A DNA stretch of 64,000 nucleotides from Alphaproteobacteria bacterium (GTDB lineage Bacteria; Pseudomonadota; Alphaproteobacteria; Micropepsales; Micropepsaceae), in contig CANIHD010000005.1 in assembly GCA_947467345.1 (NCBI GenBank), positions 62,001 through 126,000 of the forward strand, given 5' to 3'. Shown one piece after another: positions 10,153 to 21,906 of the stretch. The first letter of the stretch is position 1. The number at the start of each line of letters is the position of its first letter. A program made the position numbers and the translations under genes. The notes beneath the pieces were generated by a model. The model made no database searches, was not told where the DNA came from, and worked only from the letters and a program-made list of their open reading frames with translations.

Positions 10153-10427
10153 GCAGCAATTTTCGTAGCTTGAATAGCCAGCGAGCGGGCCATTTGGCCC
10201 TCTCGCAGTGCTCCTGTGCGTGCCTCGCTTGGGGCTTGCGCCGGCTGTCGATTTAGCGGGTGCTCGAATCACTTAGTGAGCCGCGTGCAACCCGCTGAAA
10301 AATAGACGAAAAAAGGACGCTTCGGGGCGCGGAAAGACTCGCTGAAACAGCGAGAAAATGTTAGAAATTTTTCCCTCGCGGCATGAGGCTCGAATTAGGC
10401 TTCTGCCGCTTCTTTTTAGGGGCCTGC
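10153..10427. other. ssb-gyrA intergenic region with two hairpins
   Basis: No gene seen. It contains a GC-rich hairpin at 10181-10206 (GCGAG/CTCGC outer and GGGCC/GGCCC inner stems) and a perfect 7-bp stem, 3-base loop hairpin at 10338-10354 (CTCGCTG-AAA-CAGCGAG). Neither has a T-tract, so they look like leader or attenuating structures in front of gyrA rather than standard terminators. Confidence 0.4.
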
Positions 10428-13166
<2,739 letters not shown>

Positions 13167-13169
13167 GCA

Positions 13170-13688
13170 ATGACTGTGCGCCGCGTCGGTCTCTATCCCG
13201 GAACCTTCGATCCCGTGACGCTCGGCCATACGGACATTATCAAGCGCGCGGTGAAACTGGTCGATCATCTCGTCATTGGCGTGGCCGAGAACCCTTCCAA
13301 GTCGCAGGTGTTTTCGCGCGACGAACGCATCGCCTTTCTCAAACACGAGACCGCATCGCTAGCGGGCGAGGGGCGGGCGTCGATTGAAGTCACCGGCTTC
13401 GATACGCTGCTGGTACATTTCGCGCGGGATATCGGTGCCACGGTTATTATTCGTGGCCTGCGCGCCGTCTCCGATTTCGAGTACGAGTTCCAGATGGTGG
13501 GCATGAATCAGCGCCTGGCCCCCAAAATCGAAACCGTGTTTCTGATGGCCGATCCTCGCCACCAGGCCATCGCGTCACGCCTCGTGAAAGAAATCGCCTC
13601 CCTCGGGGGCGATATTTCCCACTTCACCAGCCCTTATATCGCTGAAGCGCTGCGCACGCGGTTCCCTCAAGGCAAGCCCGGGAATTAA
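13170..13688 (+). CDS. coaD: pantetheine-phosphate adenylyltransferase
   Basis: Transfers AMP from ATP to 4'-phosphopantetheine to make dephospho-CoA, the penultimate step of coenzyme A synthesis (172 aa). The nucleotidyltransferase signature is present as GTFDPVTLGHTDII near the N terminus. RGLRAVSDFEYEFQM and the C-terminal ISSR-like SRLVKEIASLGGDISHF segment are typical. It starts three bases after the gyrA stop, implying translational linkage, and precedes the cyclophilin gene, a common alphaproteobacterial arrangement. Confidence 0.96.
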   Translation: MTVRRVGLYPGTFDPVTLGHTDIIKRAVKLVDHLVIGVAENPSKSQVFSRDERIAFLKHETASLAGEGRASIEVTGFDTLLVHFARDIGATVIIRGLRAVSDFEYEFQMVGMNQRLAPKIETVFLMADPRHQAIASRLVKEIASLGGDISHFTSPYIAEALRTRFPQGKPGN

Positions 13689-13777
13689 CGGCCGATCAGC
13701 GTAATCCCCTAGGTCCGGGGTGCTTCCGGCCTTCTCGAATTCATGCCAAACAGGCTTGCACACATAGGAAAGCGACG

Positions 13778-14242
13778 ATGGCCGACCAGATTTATTTGGA
13801 CCTGAAGGATGGCCGTGTGGTCATCGAACTCCGCCCCGATCTTGCGCCCAAGCATATCGAGCGCATCAAGGAATTGACCGCCGCCGGGTTTTACGACGGC
13901 ATAGTCTTCCATCGCGTGATCCCCGATTTCATGGCGCAGACCGGCGATCCGACCGGCACCGGCGGCGGCCGCTCCGAGAAGCCGAATTTGAAAGCTGAGT
14001 TTTCCAAGGAGCCGCATGTGCGCGGCACCGTGTCGATGGCCCGCTCTTCGTCGCCGGACAGCGCCAACAGCCAGTTCTTCATCTGCTTCGCCGACGCGCC
14101 GTGGCTCAACAATCAATACACCGTCTGGGGCCAAGTCGTTGAAGGCATGGAGCATGTCGACTCGATCAAAAAGGGCGGCGCTCATAACAACGGCGAAATC
14201 TCCGGCACGCCCGACAAGATCGTGAAAATGAGCCTGGCGTGA
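13778..14242 (+). CDS. cyclophilin-type peptidyl-prolyl isomerase
   Basis: Cytosolic cyclophilin (154 aa) without a signal peptide, expected to isomerise prolyl bonds. Family residues are clear: FYDGIVFHRVIPDFMAQTGDPTGTG contains the catalytic Arg, followed by VSMARSSSPDSANSQFFIC and the active-site Trp in WLNNQYTVWGQVVEGM. It resembles PpiB in being compact and soluble. It is preceded by AGGAAAG and lies in the coaD-queA-tgt block. Confidence 0.93.
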   Translation: MADQIYLDLKDGRVVIELRPDLAPKHIERIKELTAAGFYDGIVFHRVIPDFMAQTGDPTGTGGGRSEKPNLKAEFSKEPHVRGTVSMARSSSPDSANSQFFICFADAPWLNNQYTVWGQVVEGMEHVDSIKKGGAHNNGEISGTPDKIVKMSLA

Positions 14243-14353
14243 CGGCTGCCTTGCGGCGCGGGCGACAAGGTTCGACAAGAACCGTCACATCGCGTGACTT
14301 GCCGGCGCTCCTCTGCCGGTGATATCGCCGGCCGAAAGCAAGAGTGCCCAATT

Positions 14354-15481
14354 TTGAGCCAGGCGATTCCGTTTATTGACCTGCAGGCCCAGCGCAAGCG
14401 CCTTGGCGCTTCGCTGGAGCGCGCCATCGCGGAAGCGGTCGAGGGCGGGCAATGGATTCTGGGGCCGCAAGTCGCGGAGCTTGAGAAACAATTGGCGTCC
14501 TTTGTAGGCGTGAAGCATGCGGTGACGTGCGCCAACGGCACCGACGCGCTGCTGTTGATTTTGCGCGCCTGGAATATCGGGCCCGGCGATGCCGTGTTTG
14601 TTCCGGCGTTCACCTTCGTTGCCACCGCAGAAGTGGTGGTTCTTGCGGGTGCCACGCCGGTCTTCGTCGATGTCTTGCCGGACAGCTACAATATCGATCC
14701 CGCCAGCCTCGAAGCCGCGATAGCCATGGTGAAGAAGGACGGCGGCTTGCGTCCCCGCGCCATCATTCCGGTCGATCTCTTCGGACAGCCTGCGGATTAC
14801 CGCCGCCTTCTGCCCATTGCTGCGCGCGAAAAGCTGCTTGTCTTGTGCGATACCGCGCAAGGTTTCGGCGGTATGCTGGACAACACGCGCATGGGCGCCT
14901 TCGGCGACGCCACGGGCACCAGTTTCTTTCCCGCCAAACCGCTCGGATGCTATGGCGACGGCGGCGCCTGTTTTACCGATGACGATGCTTTGGCGGAGAC
15001 GTTGCGGTCCTTACGCATGCACGGCCAGGGCAGCGAACGCTACCAGCATGTGCATGTGGGTATGAATTCGCGCCTCGATACGATCCAGGCTGCGATCCTT
15101 ATCGAAAAGCTCGGTATTTTCCTGGACGAGATCGAACATCGCGAACGGGTGGCGCAGCGCTACACCAACGTATTTTCGGCCAGCGATCGCGTGACGGTGC
15201 CAGCAATCATTCCGGGCGCGCGTTCGGTATGGGCGCAATACACGCTTTTGGTGGACGACCGCGCGAAACTTCAGGCGGCTTTAGCGGCAGACGGGATTCC
15301 AACCGCGGTTTACTATCCGCTGCCGCTGAACGCGCAGCCGGCCTATCGCGGATTTCCCGGCGTGCCGGCGCCGGTGAGCGCGCAGCTTGCCTCCCGCGTG
15401 ATGAGCCTGCCGATGCACCCTTATCTCGACGAGGCCACGCAAGATCGCATCATCGCGTCGGTCTTGAAGAACGTCGCGTGA
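14354..15481 (+). CDS. DegT/DnrJ/EryC1/StrS sugar aminotransferase (WbpE-like)
   Basis: PLP-dependent aminotransferase acting on nucleotide-linked keto-sugars (about 375 aa). It opens with IPFIDLQAQRKRLG, has the substrate loop CANGTDALLL, and the PLP Lys lies in SFFPAKPLGCYGDGGA. This stretch recalls WbpE-type enzymes, which aminate C3 of UDP-sugars; the exact substrate cannot be read. The start is uncertain: a TTG at 14354 fits the family N terminus, whereas an ATG at 14294 would add 20 atypical residues. It sits apart from the sugar cluster, between the cyclophilin gene and queA. Confidence 0.88.
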   Translation: MSQAIPFIDLQAQRKRLGASLERAIAEAVEGGQWILGPQVAELEKQLASFVGVKHAVTCANGTDALLLILRAWNIGPGDAVFVPAFTFVATAEVVVLAGATPVFVDVLPDSYNIDPASLEAAIAMVKKDGGLRPRAIIPVDLFGQPADYRRLLPIAAREKLLVLCDTAQGFGGMLDNTRMGAFGDATGTSFFPAKPLGCYGDGGACFTDDDALAETLRSLRMHGQGSERYQHVHVGMNSRLDTIQAAILIEKLGIFLDEIEHRERVAQRYTNVFSASDRVTVPAIIPGARSVWAQYTLLVDDRAKLQAALAADGIPTAVYYPLPLNAQPAYRGFPGVPAPVSAQLASRVMSLPMHPYLDEATQDRIIASVLKNVA

Positions 15482-15505
15482 CGGCGTCGCCCGAGCCGGT
15501 TCCCG

Positions 15506-16579
15506 ATGCGCGTTGATCTGTTCGATTTCGAACTGCCCGATGAGCGGATCGCGTTGCGACCTGCCGTGCCTCGCGATGCGTCGCGACTGCTGGTCGTGGA
15601 TAATGCTGGCGCGCTAACTCAAGCGCATATGACCGATTTGCCGCGCCTTTTGCGCGAAGGCGACGTGCTCGTTGTCAATGACACCAAAGTATTTCCGGCG
15701 CGGCTACGGGGCGTAAGAGAACCTCGCGCGGGGGCAGAGAGCGGCGCGAATATCGAAGCTTTGCTGTGCCGTCGCTTGAGCGAAAATTCCTATCGCGCGT
15801 TGACGCGCCCCGCGAAGCGTCTGCGCCCCGGCGATCATGTTCGCTTCGGACCCAGTTTGAATGCGCGCGTCACGAAGCGAGACGGCGGCGAAGCGGATCT
15901 GGTATTCGACCAATCGGGACCGATGCTTGATGCAGCGGTCGCGCTGGCGGGCGAAATGCCGCTGCCGCCTTACATTGCCGGCAAGCGTAAGGCCGATGCG
16001 CGCGACACACTGGACTATCAAACTGTCTATGCCGCCGAAGCGGGCGCTGTGGCCGCGCCGACCGCCGGGCTTCATTTCACGCGGCAATTGCTGGAACAAC
16101 TGAAAGAGGCAGGTGTTTCACGCGAAACCATCACTTTGCATGTCGGCGTCGGGACTTTTCTTCCTGTTACGGCGGACACCACCGAACAACATATTATGCA
16201 TGGCGAGTGGGCGCGGCTCTCGGCCGAAACGGCCGCGCGGTTGAACGATGTTCGAAAAGTGGGCGGACGCATCATCGCGGTGGGATCAACGGCGCTTCGC
16301 ACACTGGAAACAGCGTCGGACGAAGACGGCGTGCTTCACGCATTCGAAGGCGAGACGGATCTGTTCATTTCGCCCGGTTACCGCTTCAAATGCATCGACG
16401 CGATGGTGACGAATTTCCATTTGCCGCGCTCGACGCTGTTTATGCTCGTCTGCGCCCTTTGCGGCATCGAAACGATGACGAACGCCTATAAGACCGCCAT
16501 CGCGATGGAGTATCGCTTTTACTCCTATGGTGATGCGTGTTTGCTGTTTCCATCGAATGAAGCAAAGGCCCGTTCATGA
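15506..16579 (+). CDS. queA: S-adenosylmethionine:tRNA ribosyltransferase-isomerase
   Basis: Adds epoxyqueuosine to the wobble base of GUN-anticodon tRNAs by transferring the ribosyl part of SAM (357 aa). The sequence starts [19 protein letters not shown], a clear family signature, and contains [28 protein letters not shown] and [11 protein letters not shown]. It ends four bases inside tgt (ATGA overlap, 16576-16579), so the two queuosine genes are translationally coupled. Confidence 0.97.
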   Translation: MRVDLFDFELPDERIALRPAVPRDASRLLVVDNAGALTQAHMTDLPRLLREGDVLVVNDTKVFPARLRGVREPRAGAESGANIEALLCRRLSENSYRALTRPAKRLRPGDHVRFGPSLNARVTKRDGGEADLVFDQSGPMLDAAVALAGEMPLPPYIAGKRKADARDTLDYQTVYAAEAGAVAAPTAGLHFTRQLLEQLKEAGVSRETITLHVGVGTFLPVTADTTEQHIMHGEWARLSAETAARLNDVRKVGGRIIAVGSTALRTLETASDEDGVLHAFEGETDLFISPGYRFKCIDAMVTNFHLPRSTLFMLVCALCGIETMTNAYKTAIAMEYRFYSYGDACLLFPSNEAKARS

Positions 16580-17730
16580 TCCCCTTTCGTTTCGGGAAAT
16601 TGGGACAAGACGGGGCGGCGCGGCACGGGATTGTGCATACGGCGCGTGGGCAAATTCGCACGCCCGCCTTCATGCCGGTTGGCACCGCGGCGACGGTGAA
16701 AGCCATGCTGCCGGCCAGTGTCGCGTCCACCGGCGCCGACATCGTGCTCGGCAACACCTATCATTTGATGCTGCGTCCCGGTGCCGAGCGGATCGCTGGC
16801 CTCGGCGGTCTGCATCGTTTCATGGATTGGCAAAAGCCGATCCTCACCGATTCCGGCGGCTTTCAGGTGATGTCGCTCTCGAAATTGCGCAAGCTCAGTG
16901 AGGACGGCGTCAAATTCCGCTCGCACATCGACGGCTCCGAACATTTTCTCAGCCCCGAACGCGCGATGGAAATCCAACGTCTTCTGGGCTCCGACATTCA
17001 GATGGTTCTGGATGAATGCCCGGCATTTCCCGCCACCGAAGCGGAGATCGAAAAATCCCTCGCGCTGTCGATGCGATGGGCGGCGCGTTCGAAGGCGGCA
17101 TTCGGCATGCAGCCGGAGCGCGCCTGTTTCGGCATTGTGCAAGGCGGTATCTATCCGCATCTTCGTGCCCGCTCGGCGGAAGAGCTTCAGCGAATCGGTT
17201 TTGACGGTTACGCGGTGGGCGGCCTTGCGGTGGGGGAGGGGCAGGAGCGCATGTTCGATACGCTCGACGCCACGGTGCCGCACCTACCCACAGATCGCCC
17301 GCGCTATCTGATGGGTGTTGGCAAGCCGAGCGACATTGTCGGCGCGGTGCTGCGCGGCATCGATATGTTCGATTGCGTCCTGCCGACGCGTTCGGGGCGT
17401 AATGGTCAGGCCTTCACCGGGCGCGGTGCGGTGAACTTGCGCAATGCGCGTTTCGCCGACGATCCCGAACCCCTCGATAGTGCCTGCAGTTGCCCCGCCT
17501 GCATCGGCTATTCGCGGGCCTATCTGCACCACGTGGTCAAGGCCGGCGAGATCATCGCCTCGATGCTCCTGACCTGGCACAATTTACAGTTCTTTCAGGA
17601 CCTGATGGCGGGATTGCGGGTGGCCATCGCAGCCGGCGAAGTCCAGGCTTTCGCCCGCAATTTTGCCGCGAGGCAGGGGGCCGAAAAGGATGCTGCCGAA
17701 AGCGTTGACCCGTCCCCTTCGGCGTCCTAA
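16576..17730 (+). CDS. tgt: queuine tRNA-ribosyltransferase
   Basis: Exchanges guanine for preQ1 at the wobble position of GUN-anticodon tRNAs (384 aa). Typical sequence includes [21 protein letters not shown] and [11 protein letters not shown]. The nucleophile Asp region [15 protein letters not shown] is present, and the C-terminal zinc site is [17 protein letters not shown]...TWHNL. Start overlap ATGA with queA. The gene ends 15 bases before a tRNA-Lys gene; the C terminus is slightly extended and acidic/Ser-rich. Confidence 0.97.
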   Translation: MIPFRFGKLGQDGAARHGIVHTARGQIRTPAFMPVGTAATVKAMLPASVASTGADIVLGNTYHLMLRPGAERIAGLGGLHRFMDWQKPILTDSGGFQVMSLSKLRKLSEDGVKFRSHIDGSEHFLSPERAMEIQRLLGSDIQMVLDECPAFPATEAEIEKSLALSMRWAARSKAAFGMQPERACFGIVQGGIYPHLRARSAEELQRIGFDGYAVGGLAVGEGQERMFDTLDATVPHLPTDRPRYLMGVGKPSDIVGAVLRGIDMFDCVLPTRSGRNGQAFTGRGAVNLRNARFADDPEPLDSACSCPACIGYSRAYLHHVVKAGEIIASMLLTWHNLQFFQDLMAGLRVAIAAGEVQAFARNFAARQGAEKDAAESVDPSPSAS

Positions 17731-17745
17731 AGCTGCGCCCCTGGC

Positions 17746-17820
17746 GAGCCCGTAGCTCAGGGGTAGAGCATCTGACTTTTAATCAGAGGGCCGATGGTTC
17801 GATCCCATCCGGGCTCACCA
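17746..17820 (+). tRNA. tRNA-Lys (UUU anticodon)
   Basis: A 75-base cloverleaf. Acceptor stem GAGCCCG pairs with CGGGCTC; the discriminator A and encoded CCA end the gene. The anticodon arm TCTGA-CTTTTAA-TCAGA carries TTT at 17778-17780, and the T-arm contains GGTTCGATCC. It follows tgt by 15 bases. A near-perfect inverted copy of the anticodon-arm region lies about 120 bases downstream. Confidence 0.97.
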
Positions 17821-17911
17821 GTAATCACTTGAAATATGTGAGAACACCCAACACCGCTGGCGCGAAGCCTGGCGGTGGACGATGAAGCTGCGACGCGTCT
17901 GCCCTTGAAGC

Positions 17912-17938
17912 TCGGCCCTCTGATTAAAAGTCAGAAGC
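17912..17938 (-). repeat. inverted copy of the tRNA-Lys anticodon arm
   Basis: Read on the minus strand, this segment matches tRNA-Lys 17768-17794 at 26 of 27 positions, with 24 contiguous identities covering the anticodon stem-loop and variable region. The fcl stop codon (17931-17933) falls inside the copy. It resembles a tRNA-derived attachment-site remnant but in opposite orientation to the intact tRNA. Confidence 0.75.
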
Positions 17939-18884
17939 GTTCGGCCCGCGACAAATACCACGCATAGGTGCGGGCGAGGCCTTCGTCGAGCGAGACACGC
18001 GGTGACCAGCCGGTGGCGGTTAGCTTGCTGATGTCGAGCAATTTGCTTGGCGTGCCGTCGGGCTTGCTGGGATCGGTCACTAGCTTCGCGGTTAGCCCGA
18101 CTGTCGTCATGACTTTGCGCGCCACCTCGGCGATTGTCAGATCCTCGCCGCAGCCGACATTGACGTGACTCTCGCCGCTATAGTGCTTCATTAAATGCAC
18201 GATGGCGTCGGCGCAATCATCGACATAGAGAAATTCGCGCTTGTGTGTTCCGCTGCCCCAGATCATCATTTCGCTCGCGCCCGCCGCTTTCGCGTCATGG
18301 GCTTTGCGGATCAAAGCGGGAAGGACATGCGATGATTTCAGATCGAAATTATCGCCCGGTCCGTAAAGATTTGTCGGCATCGCGGAAATGAAATCGTTGC
18401 CATGCTGGCGCCGATAGGCTTGGCAAAGCTTGATGCCCGCGATCTTGGCAATCGCATACCATTCGTTCGTGGGCTCCAGCGGGCCGGTGAGAAGCGCATC
18501 CTCGCGAATGGGTTGGTCCGCGAATTTCGGATAGATGCAGGATGAGCCAAGAAACAACAGCTTGCGCACGCCGGCCTGATGACTGCCGTGGATGACGTTG
18601 GAAGTCATCATGACATTCTCGTAGAGAAAATTTGCCGGGTAGGTGTCGTTGGCAAGAATGCCACCGACCTTAGCTGCCGCCATGATGACGCCGTCGGGTT
18701 TTGTGTCGGCAAGAAAACGCGAAACCTGGTCCTGATTGAGCAGATCCACTTCATCGCGGCCGGCCGTCAGGACTTCGCAATTCTCTGTCGAGAGGCGGCG
18801 CACGACCGCCTGGCCCACCATGCCGCGATGGCCTGCAACCCAAAGCCGTTTGCCGGCAAGCGGAAAGAGAATTCCAGGAGCCAT
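17931..18884 (-). CDS. fcl: GDP-L-fucose synthase
   Basis: Short-chain dehydrogenase that epimerises and reduces GDP-4-keto-6-deoxymannose to GDP-L-fucose (317 aa). The NADP motif GHRGMVG is N-terminal. The catalytic triad is visible as Ser in FLGSSCIYP and Tyr/Lys in NEWYAIAKIAG; PTNLYGPGDNFD is typical. Downstream of gmd (26-base gap), together completing GDP-fucose synthesis from GDP-mannose. The last codon and stop enter a tRNA-Lys-derived sequence, so the 3' end may have been set by recombination; length is near normal. Confidence 0.95.
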   Translation of the reverse strand: MAPGILFPLAGKRLWVAGHRGMVGQAVVRRLSTENCEVLTAGRDEVDLLNQDQVSRFLADTKPDGVIMAAAKVGGILANDTYPANFLYENVMMTSNVIHGSHQAGVRKLLFLGSSCIYPKFADQPIREDALLTGPLEPTNEWYAIAKIAGIKLCQAYRRQHGNDFISAMPTNLYGPGDNFDLKSSHVLPALIRKAHDAKAAGASEMMIWGSGTHKREFLYVDDCADAIVHLMKHYSGESHVNVGCGEDLTIAEVARKVMTTVGLTAKLVTDPSKPDGTPSKLLDISKLTATGWSPRVSLDEGLARTYAWYLSRAERF

Positions 18885-18910
18885 GGCGCGCGCGCGTTCC
18901 GTCGATGATT

Positions 18911-19984
18911 TCAGTCGTGGCGATTTTCGCGCGTTTCAAGCGCAACTTCTTTCAAGTCCGCATCCACCATTTCGGCGACGAGTTCTTGGAATCCGATTTC
19001 GTGTTTCCAGCCCAGTTTTTGTTGGGCCTTGCGCGGATCGCCGAGCAGTTGCTCGACTTCGGTCGGGCGGAAATAGCGTGAATCCACACGCACCAGAACG
19101 TTGCCGCTCTTGGCGTCTTTTCCGACTTCGTCGACACCGGTGCCGGTCCAGATAATTTTTCGACCGACGCGTCCGAATGCAAGCTCCGCGAATTCGCGCA
19201 CAGAATGCATTTCGCCCGTGGCCAAAATGTAATCGTCGGGTTCGGGTTGCTGCAACATCATCCACATGCCTTTGACGTAGTCGCGGGCGTGGCCCCAATC
19301 GCGCAGCACATCGAGATTGCCGAGAAAGAGTGTGTTCTGCAGGCCGAGTTCGATTCCTGCCACCGCGCGCGAGATTTTACGCGTGACAAAGGTCTCGCCG
19401 CGAACGGGGCTCTCATGATTGAACAGAATGCCGTTCGAAGCGTGAATGCCGTAAGCCTCGCGATAATTCACCGTCACCCAATAGGCGTAGAGCTTAGCGG
19501 CAGCATAGGGCGAACGCGGATAGAACGGCGTCGTTTCGCGTTGGGGAACTTCCTGCACCTTGCCGTAAAGTTCGGAGGTCGAGGCCTGATAAAAACGCGT
19601 CTTCTCTACGAGGCCGAGAAGCCGAATGGCTTCGAGAATGCGCAACGGCCCAATCGCGTCGGCATTGGCGGTATATTCCGCGGTTTCAAAACTCACCTGC
19701 ACATGGGATTGCGCCGCGAGATTGTAAATTTCTGTCGGCTGAACCTCCTGAACGATCCGCGTCAGATTCGTGCCATCGGTCAAATCGCCATAATGTAAAA
19801 AAAACGCGCTGTCCGTGTCATGCGGGTCTTTATAAAATTGATCGATGCGCTTTGTGTTGAACGAGGACGACCGGCGCTTGACGCCATGAACCTCATAACC
19901 TTTCGCGAGCAGCAACTCGACAAGGTAGCTGCCGTCCTGCCCGGTAACACCCGTAATGAGTGCCCGATCCTTACGCCTCGCCAT
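18911..19984 (-). CDS. gmd: GDP-mannose 4,6-dehydratase
   Basis: Converts GDP-D-mannose to GDP-4-keto-6-deoxymannose, first step to GDP-fucose or GDP-rhamnose (about 357 aa). The Rossmann motif reads [16 protein letters not shown], followed by [15 protein letters not shown]. Catalytic Thr/Ser/Tyr/Lys occur in [12 protein letters not shown] and [26 protein letters not shown] is diagnostic. A start at 19999 would add five residues. It is divergent from manC, which makes its substrate. Confidence 0.97.
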   Translation of the reverse strand: MARRKDRALITGVTGQDGSYLVELLLAKGYEVHGVKRRSSSFNTKRIDQFYKDPHDTDSAFFLHYGDLTDGTNLTRIVQEVQPTEIYNLAAQSHVQVSFETAEYTANADAIGPLRILEAIRLLGLVEKTRFYQASTSELYGKVQEVPQRETTPFYPRSPYAAAKLYAYWVTVNYREAYGIHASNGILFNHESPVRGETFVTRKISRAVAGIELGLQNTLFLGNLDVLRDWGHARDYVKGMWMMLQQPEPDDYILATGEMHSVREFAELAFGRVGRKIIWTGTGVDEVGKDAKSGNVLVRVDSRYFRPTEVEQLLGDPRKAQQKLGWKHEIGFQELVAEMVDADLKEVALETRENRHD

Positions 19985-20274
19985 TGACGCTGTCTCCATA
20001 GGGGTTCGGCTGGGTGCCGCGCTCAGCCAACTGATACGCCGGCCAATTGATAGCCGTGTATGTTAAAAGTGATGTGTCCCGCACCAGGAACTTGGCAGGA
20101 ACAATAGATTGACCTGCCATTTACCTTGGTTGGAATAAACTATCCAGGGCAAGAAATGTGGCCCTTCGCGCGATTCCTTCTTGTATTGTAAGCAGGGGAG
20201 CGGGGACTGGTTGTTTTACCGCCTCAGGCCCGCGTGGCCATTCGATCATAGGGGTACGCGTGCAAGGAGAAATA
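19985..20274. promoter_or_regulatory. divergent gmd/manC promoter region
   Basis: About 290 bases, more AT-rich than the flanks, between the divergent gmd and manC starts. No ORF here looks real. It must hold both promoters, but I cannot pick convincing -35/-10 pairs. The manC ribosome site AAGGAGA is at 20264-20270. Confidence 0.45.
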
Positions 20275-21678
20275 ATGCGTCTGGTTGTGTTGTGCGGGGG
20301 AGCGGGGACGAGGCTTTGGCCTTTGTCGCGTTGCTTGGAACCGAAGCAATTTCTCGCTTTGCCGAGCGACATTACGCTGCTCGAACAGACGGTGCGCCGT
20401 GTGGCGGCCTATGGCATCAACCATAAGCCCATTCTGGTCTGCGGCGCGGAGCATGCGGCTCTCGTCGAAGCGCATATGAAGCGCGCCGGCATTGACGCCC
20501 GGCTGGTCTTGGAACCTGGCAGGCGCAACACCGCAGCCGCCATTGCTGCTGTGGCCGAGATTCTTCTGGCCGAAGACCCCGACGCACAGATGCTCGTCAC
20601 CCCGGCCGATCATTTCATCTCAGATCCTACGCCGCTCGCGCGCACCCTCTCGGTCGCGAGTGAACTGGTCGCGAAGGGTGGGATCGTCACGTTCGGCATC
20701 ACGCCGCGTGGCCCTTCGACGAGCTACGGCTATATCGAAATGGGCGAGGCAGCTACGCCGCCGGCGCGGCGCGTGAAACGCTTTGTCGAAAAACCGTCGC
20801 GCGATGTGGCGGAAAAGTTTCTTCGCTCCGGCGGCTTCACCTGGAACAGCGGAATATTTCTGTTCCGTGCCGATACTTTCCTTTCGGAACTGAAAACGTT
20901 TGAGCCTTCTATTGCCAGGGCGATTGCGAAATCCGCTAGGGAAGCGGTCGTATCGGGCGCGCAAATTCGCCTAGGCGCAGAGGCATTTCTTTCGTCGCCG
21001 GACAAATCCATCGACTACGCCGTGATGGAACGTACGCAAAAAGCATTCGTTGTTCCGGTAGAACTCAGCTGGAGCGATTTGGGTACCTGGGACGCGATCT
21101 GGGAAGTGCTGGACAAAGACAAAGCCGGCAATGTTCTCCAAGGCGATGTTGTCGCGCTTGATAGCCACAATTCCTTATTCCGGAGTGGCGGTCGTCTTGT
21201 TGCTGCGGTCGGCGTCGAGAATCTGGTGGTGATCGATACACAAGACGCCGTGATGGTTGCGCCGCGCGAGCGCGCGCATGAGGTGAAAGCGGTGGTTGAC
21301 GAATTGCGTCGCAAGGGCCGCGTCGAAGCCGACACACCAGCCATCGTCGAACGCCCGTGGGGCACATACCAAACGCTGTTCGAGACGCCGGGCTACAAGG
21401 TGAAGCGCATTCGCATCTATCCGGGTGCGGCCATCTCGCTGCAATTCCACAATCAACGCGAAGAGCATTGGACCATCACGTCCGGCACTGGCGTGTTCAC
21501 GCTGGATGCGGACGAGCAGAAGGTTGTCCGCGGTAACACGGTCCATATTCCTGTGCGCGCGCATCACCGCCTTCGTAATGACGGCGCCGAGGTGCTGGAA
21601 TTTATCGAAGTCCAGCTTGGGCCCTATCTCGGCGAGGACGATATCGTTCGGATCACCGACGATTACGGCCGCGCTTGA
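20275..21678 (+). CDS. manC: mannose-1-phosphate guanylyltransferase / mannose-6-phosphate isomerase
   Basis: Bifunctional type II enzyme giving GDP-mannose (467 aa). N-terminal guanylyltransferase: LCGGAGTRLWPLSR and EPKQFLAL, then VTPADHFI, YGYIEMG and VKRFVEKPS. C-terminal cupin isomerase half: GAAISLQFHNQREEHWTITSG; family members usually have a His cluster (HHHR) where this reads HNQR, so a metal ligand may be lost. Start fixed by AAGGAGA four bases before the ATG at 20275; an upstream frame adds 39 unlikely residues. Divergent from gmd/fcl, which use its product. Confidence 0.94.
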   Translation: MRLVVLCGGAGTRLWPLSRCLEPKQFLALPSDITLLEQTVRRVAAYGINHKPILVCGAEHAALVEAHMKRAGIDARLVLEPGRRNTAAAIAAVAEILLAEDPDAQMLVTPADHFISDPTPLARTLSVASELVAKGGIVTFGITPRGPSTSYGYIEMGEAATPPARRVKRFVEKPSRDVAEKFLRSGGFTWNSGIFLFRADTFLSELKTFEPSIARAIAKSAREAVVSGAQIRLGAEAFLSSPDKSIDYAVMERTQKAFVVPVELSWSDLGTWDAIWEVLDKDKAGNVLQGDVVALDSHNSLFRSGGRLVAAVGVENLVVIDTQDAVMVAPRERAHEVKAVVDELRRKGRVEADTPAIVERPWGTYQTLFETPGYKVKRIRIYPGAAISLQFHNQREEHWTITSGTGVFTLDADEQKVVRGNTVHIPVRAHHRLRNDGAEVLEFIEVQLGPYLGEDDIVRITDDYGRA

Positions 21679-21906
21679 GGAGCATTTTCCGAGTATTTCG
21701 GCTGTTTTTCGCCCTCATAAAACTGCAACCAGTTGGCTGTATCCTACGGCCGGCATTCGGAAATTCTTTTACCTGGGGTTGCGCCTGAGGGCCGCTTGAA
21801 GCTATCAAGCCGCAAATAGACGTGTTGTTTGTGTAATTAGTTTCATACCACATTTATTATACTATGAATTGTGCATCTATCCGTCGATTGAAAGTGGCTT
21901 GGTCTG
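21679..21906. other. manC-cysD intergenic region
   Basis: 228 bases without a convincing gene. The last 80 bases are AT-rich and include a TATACT -10-like hexamer at 21858-21863, some 44 bases before the cysD start, but no good -35 at normal spacing. Confidence 0.35.

Noticed and set aside
10338-10354. Terminator between ssb and gyrA
   Set aside because: The hairpin is perfect but followed by AAAATG, with no T-tract on either strand's expected side.
17912-17938. Second tRNA-Lys gene or tRNA pseudogene
   Set aside because: Only the anticodon arm region is copied; no acceptor or T-arm is present, so it is not a tRNA gene.
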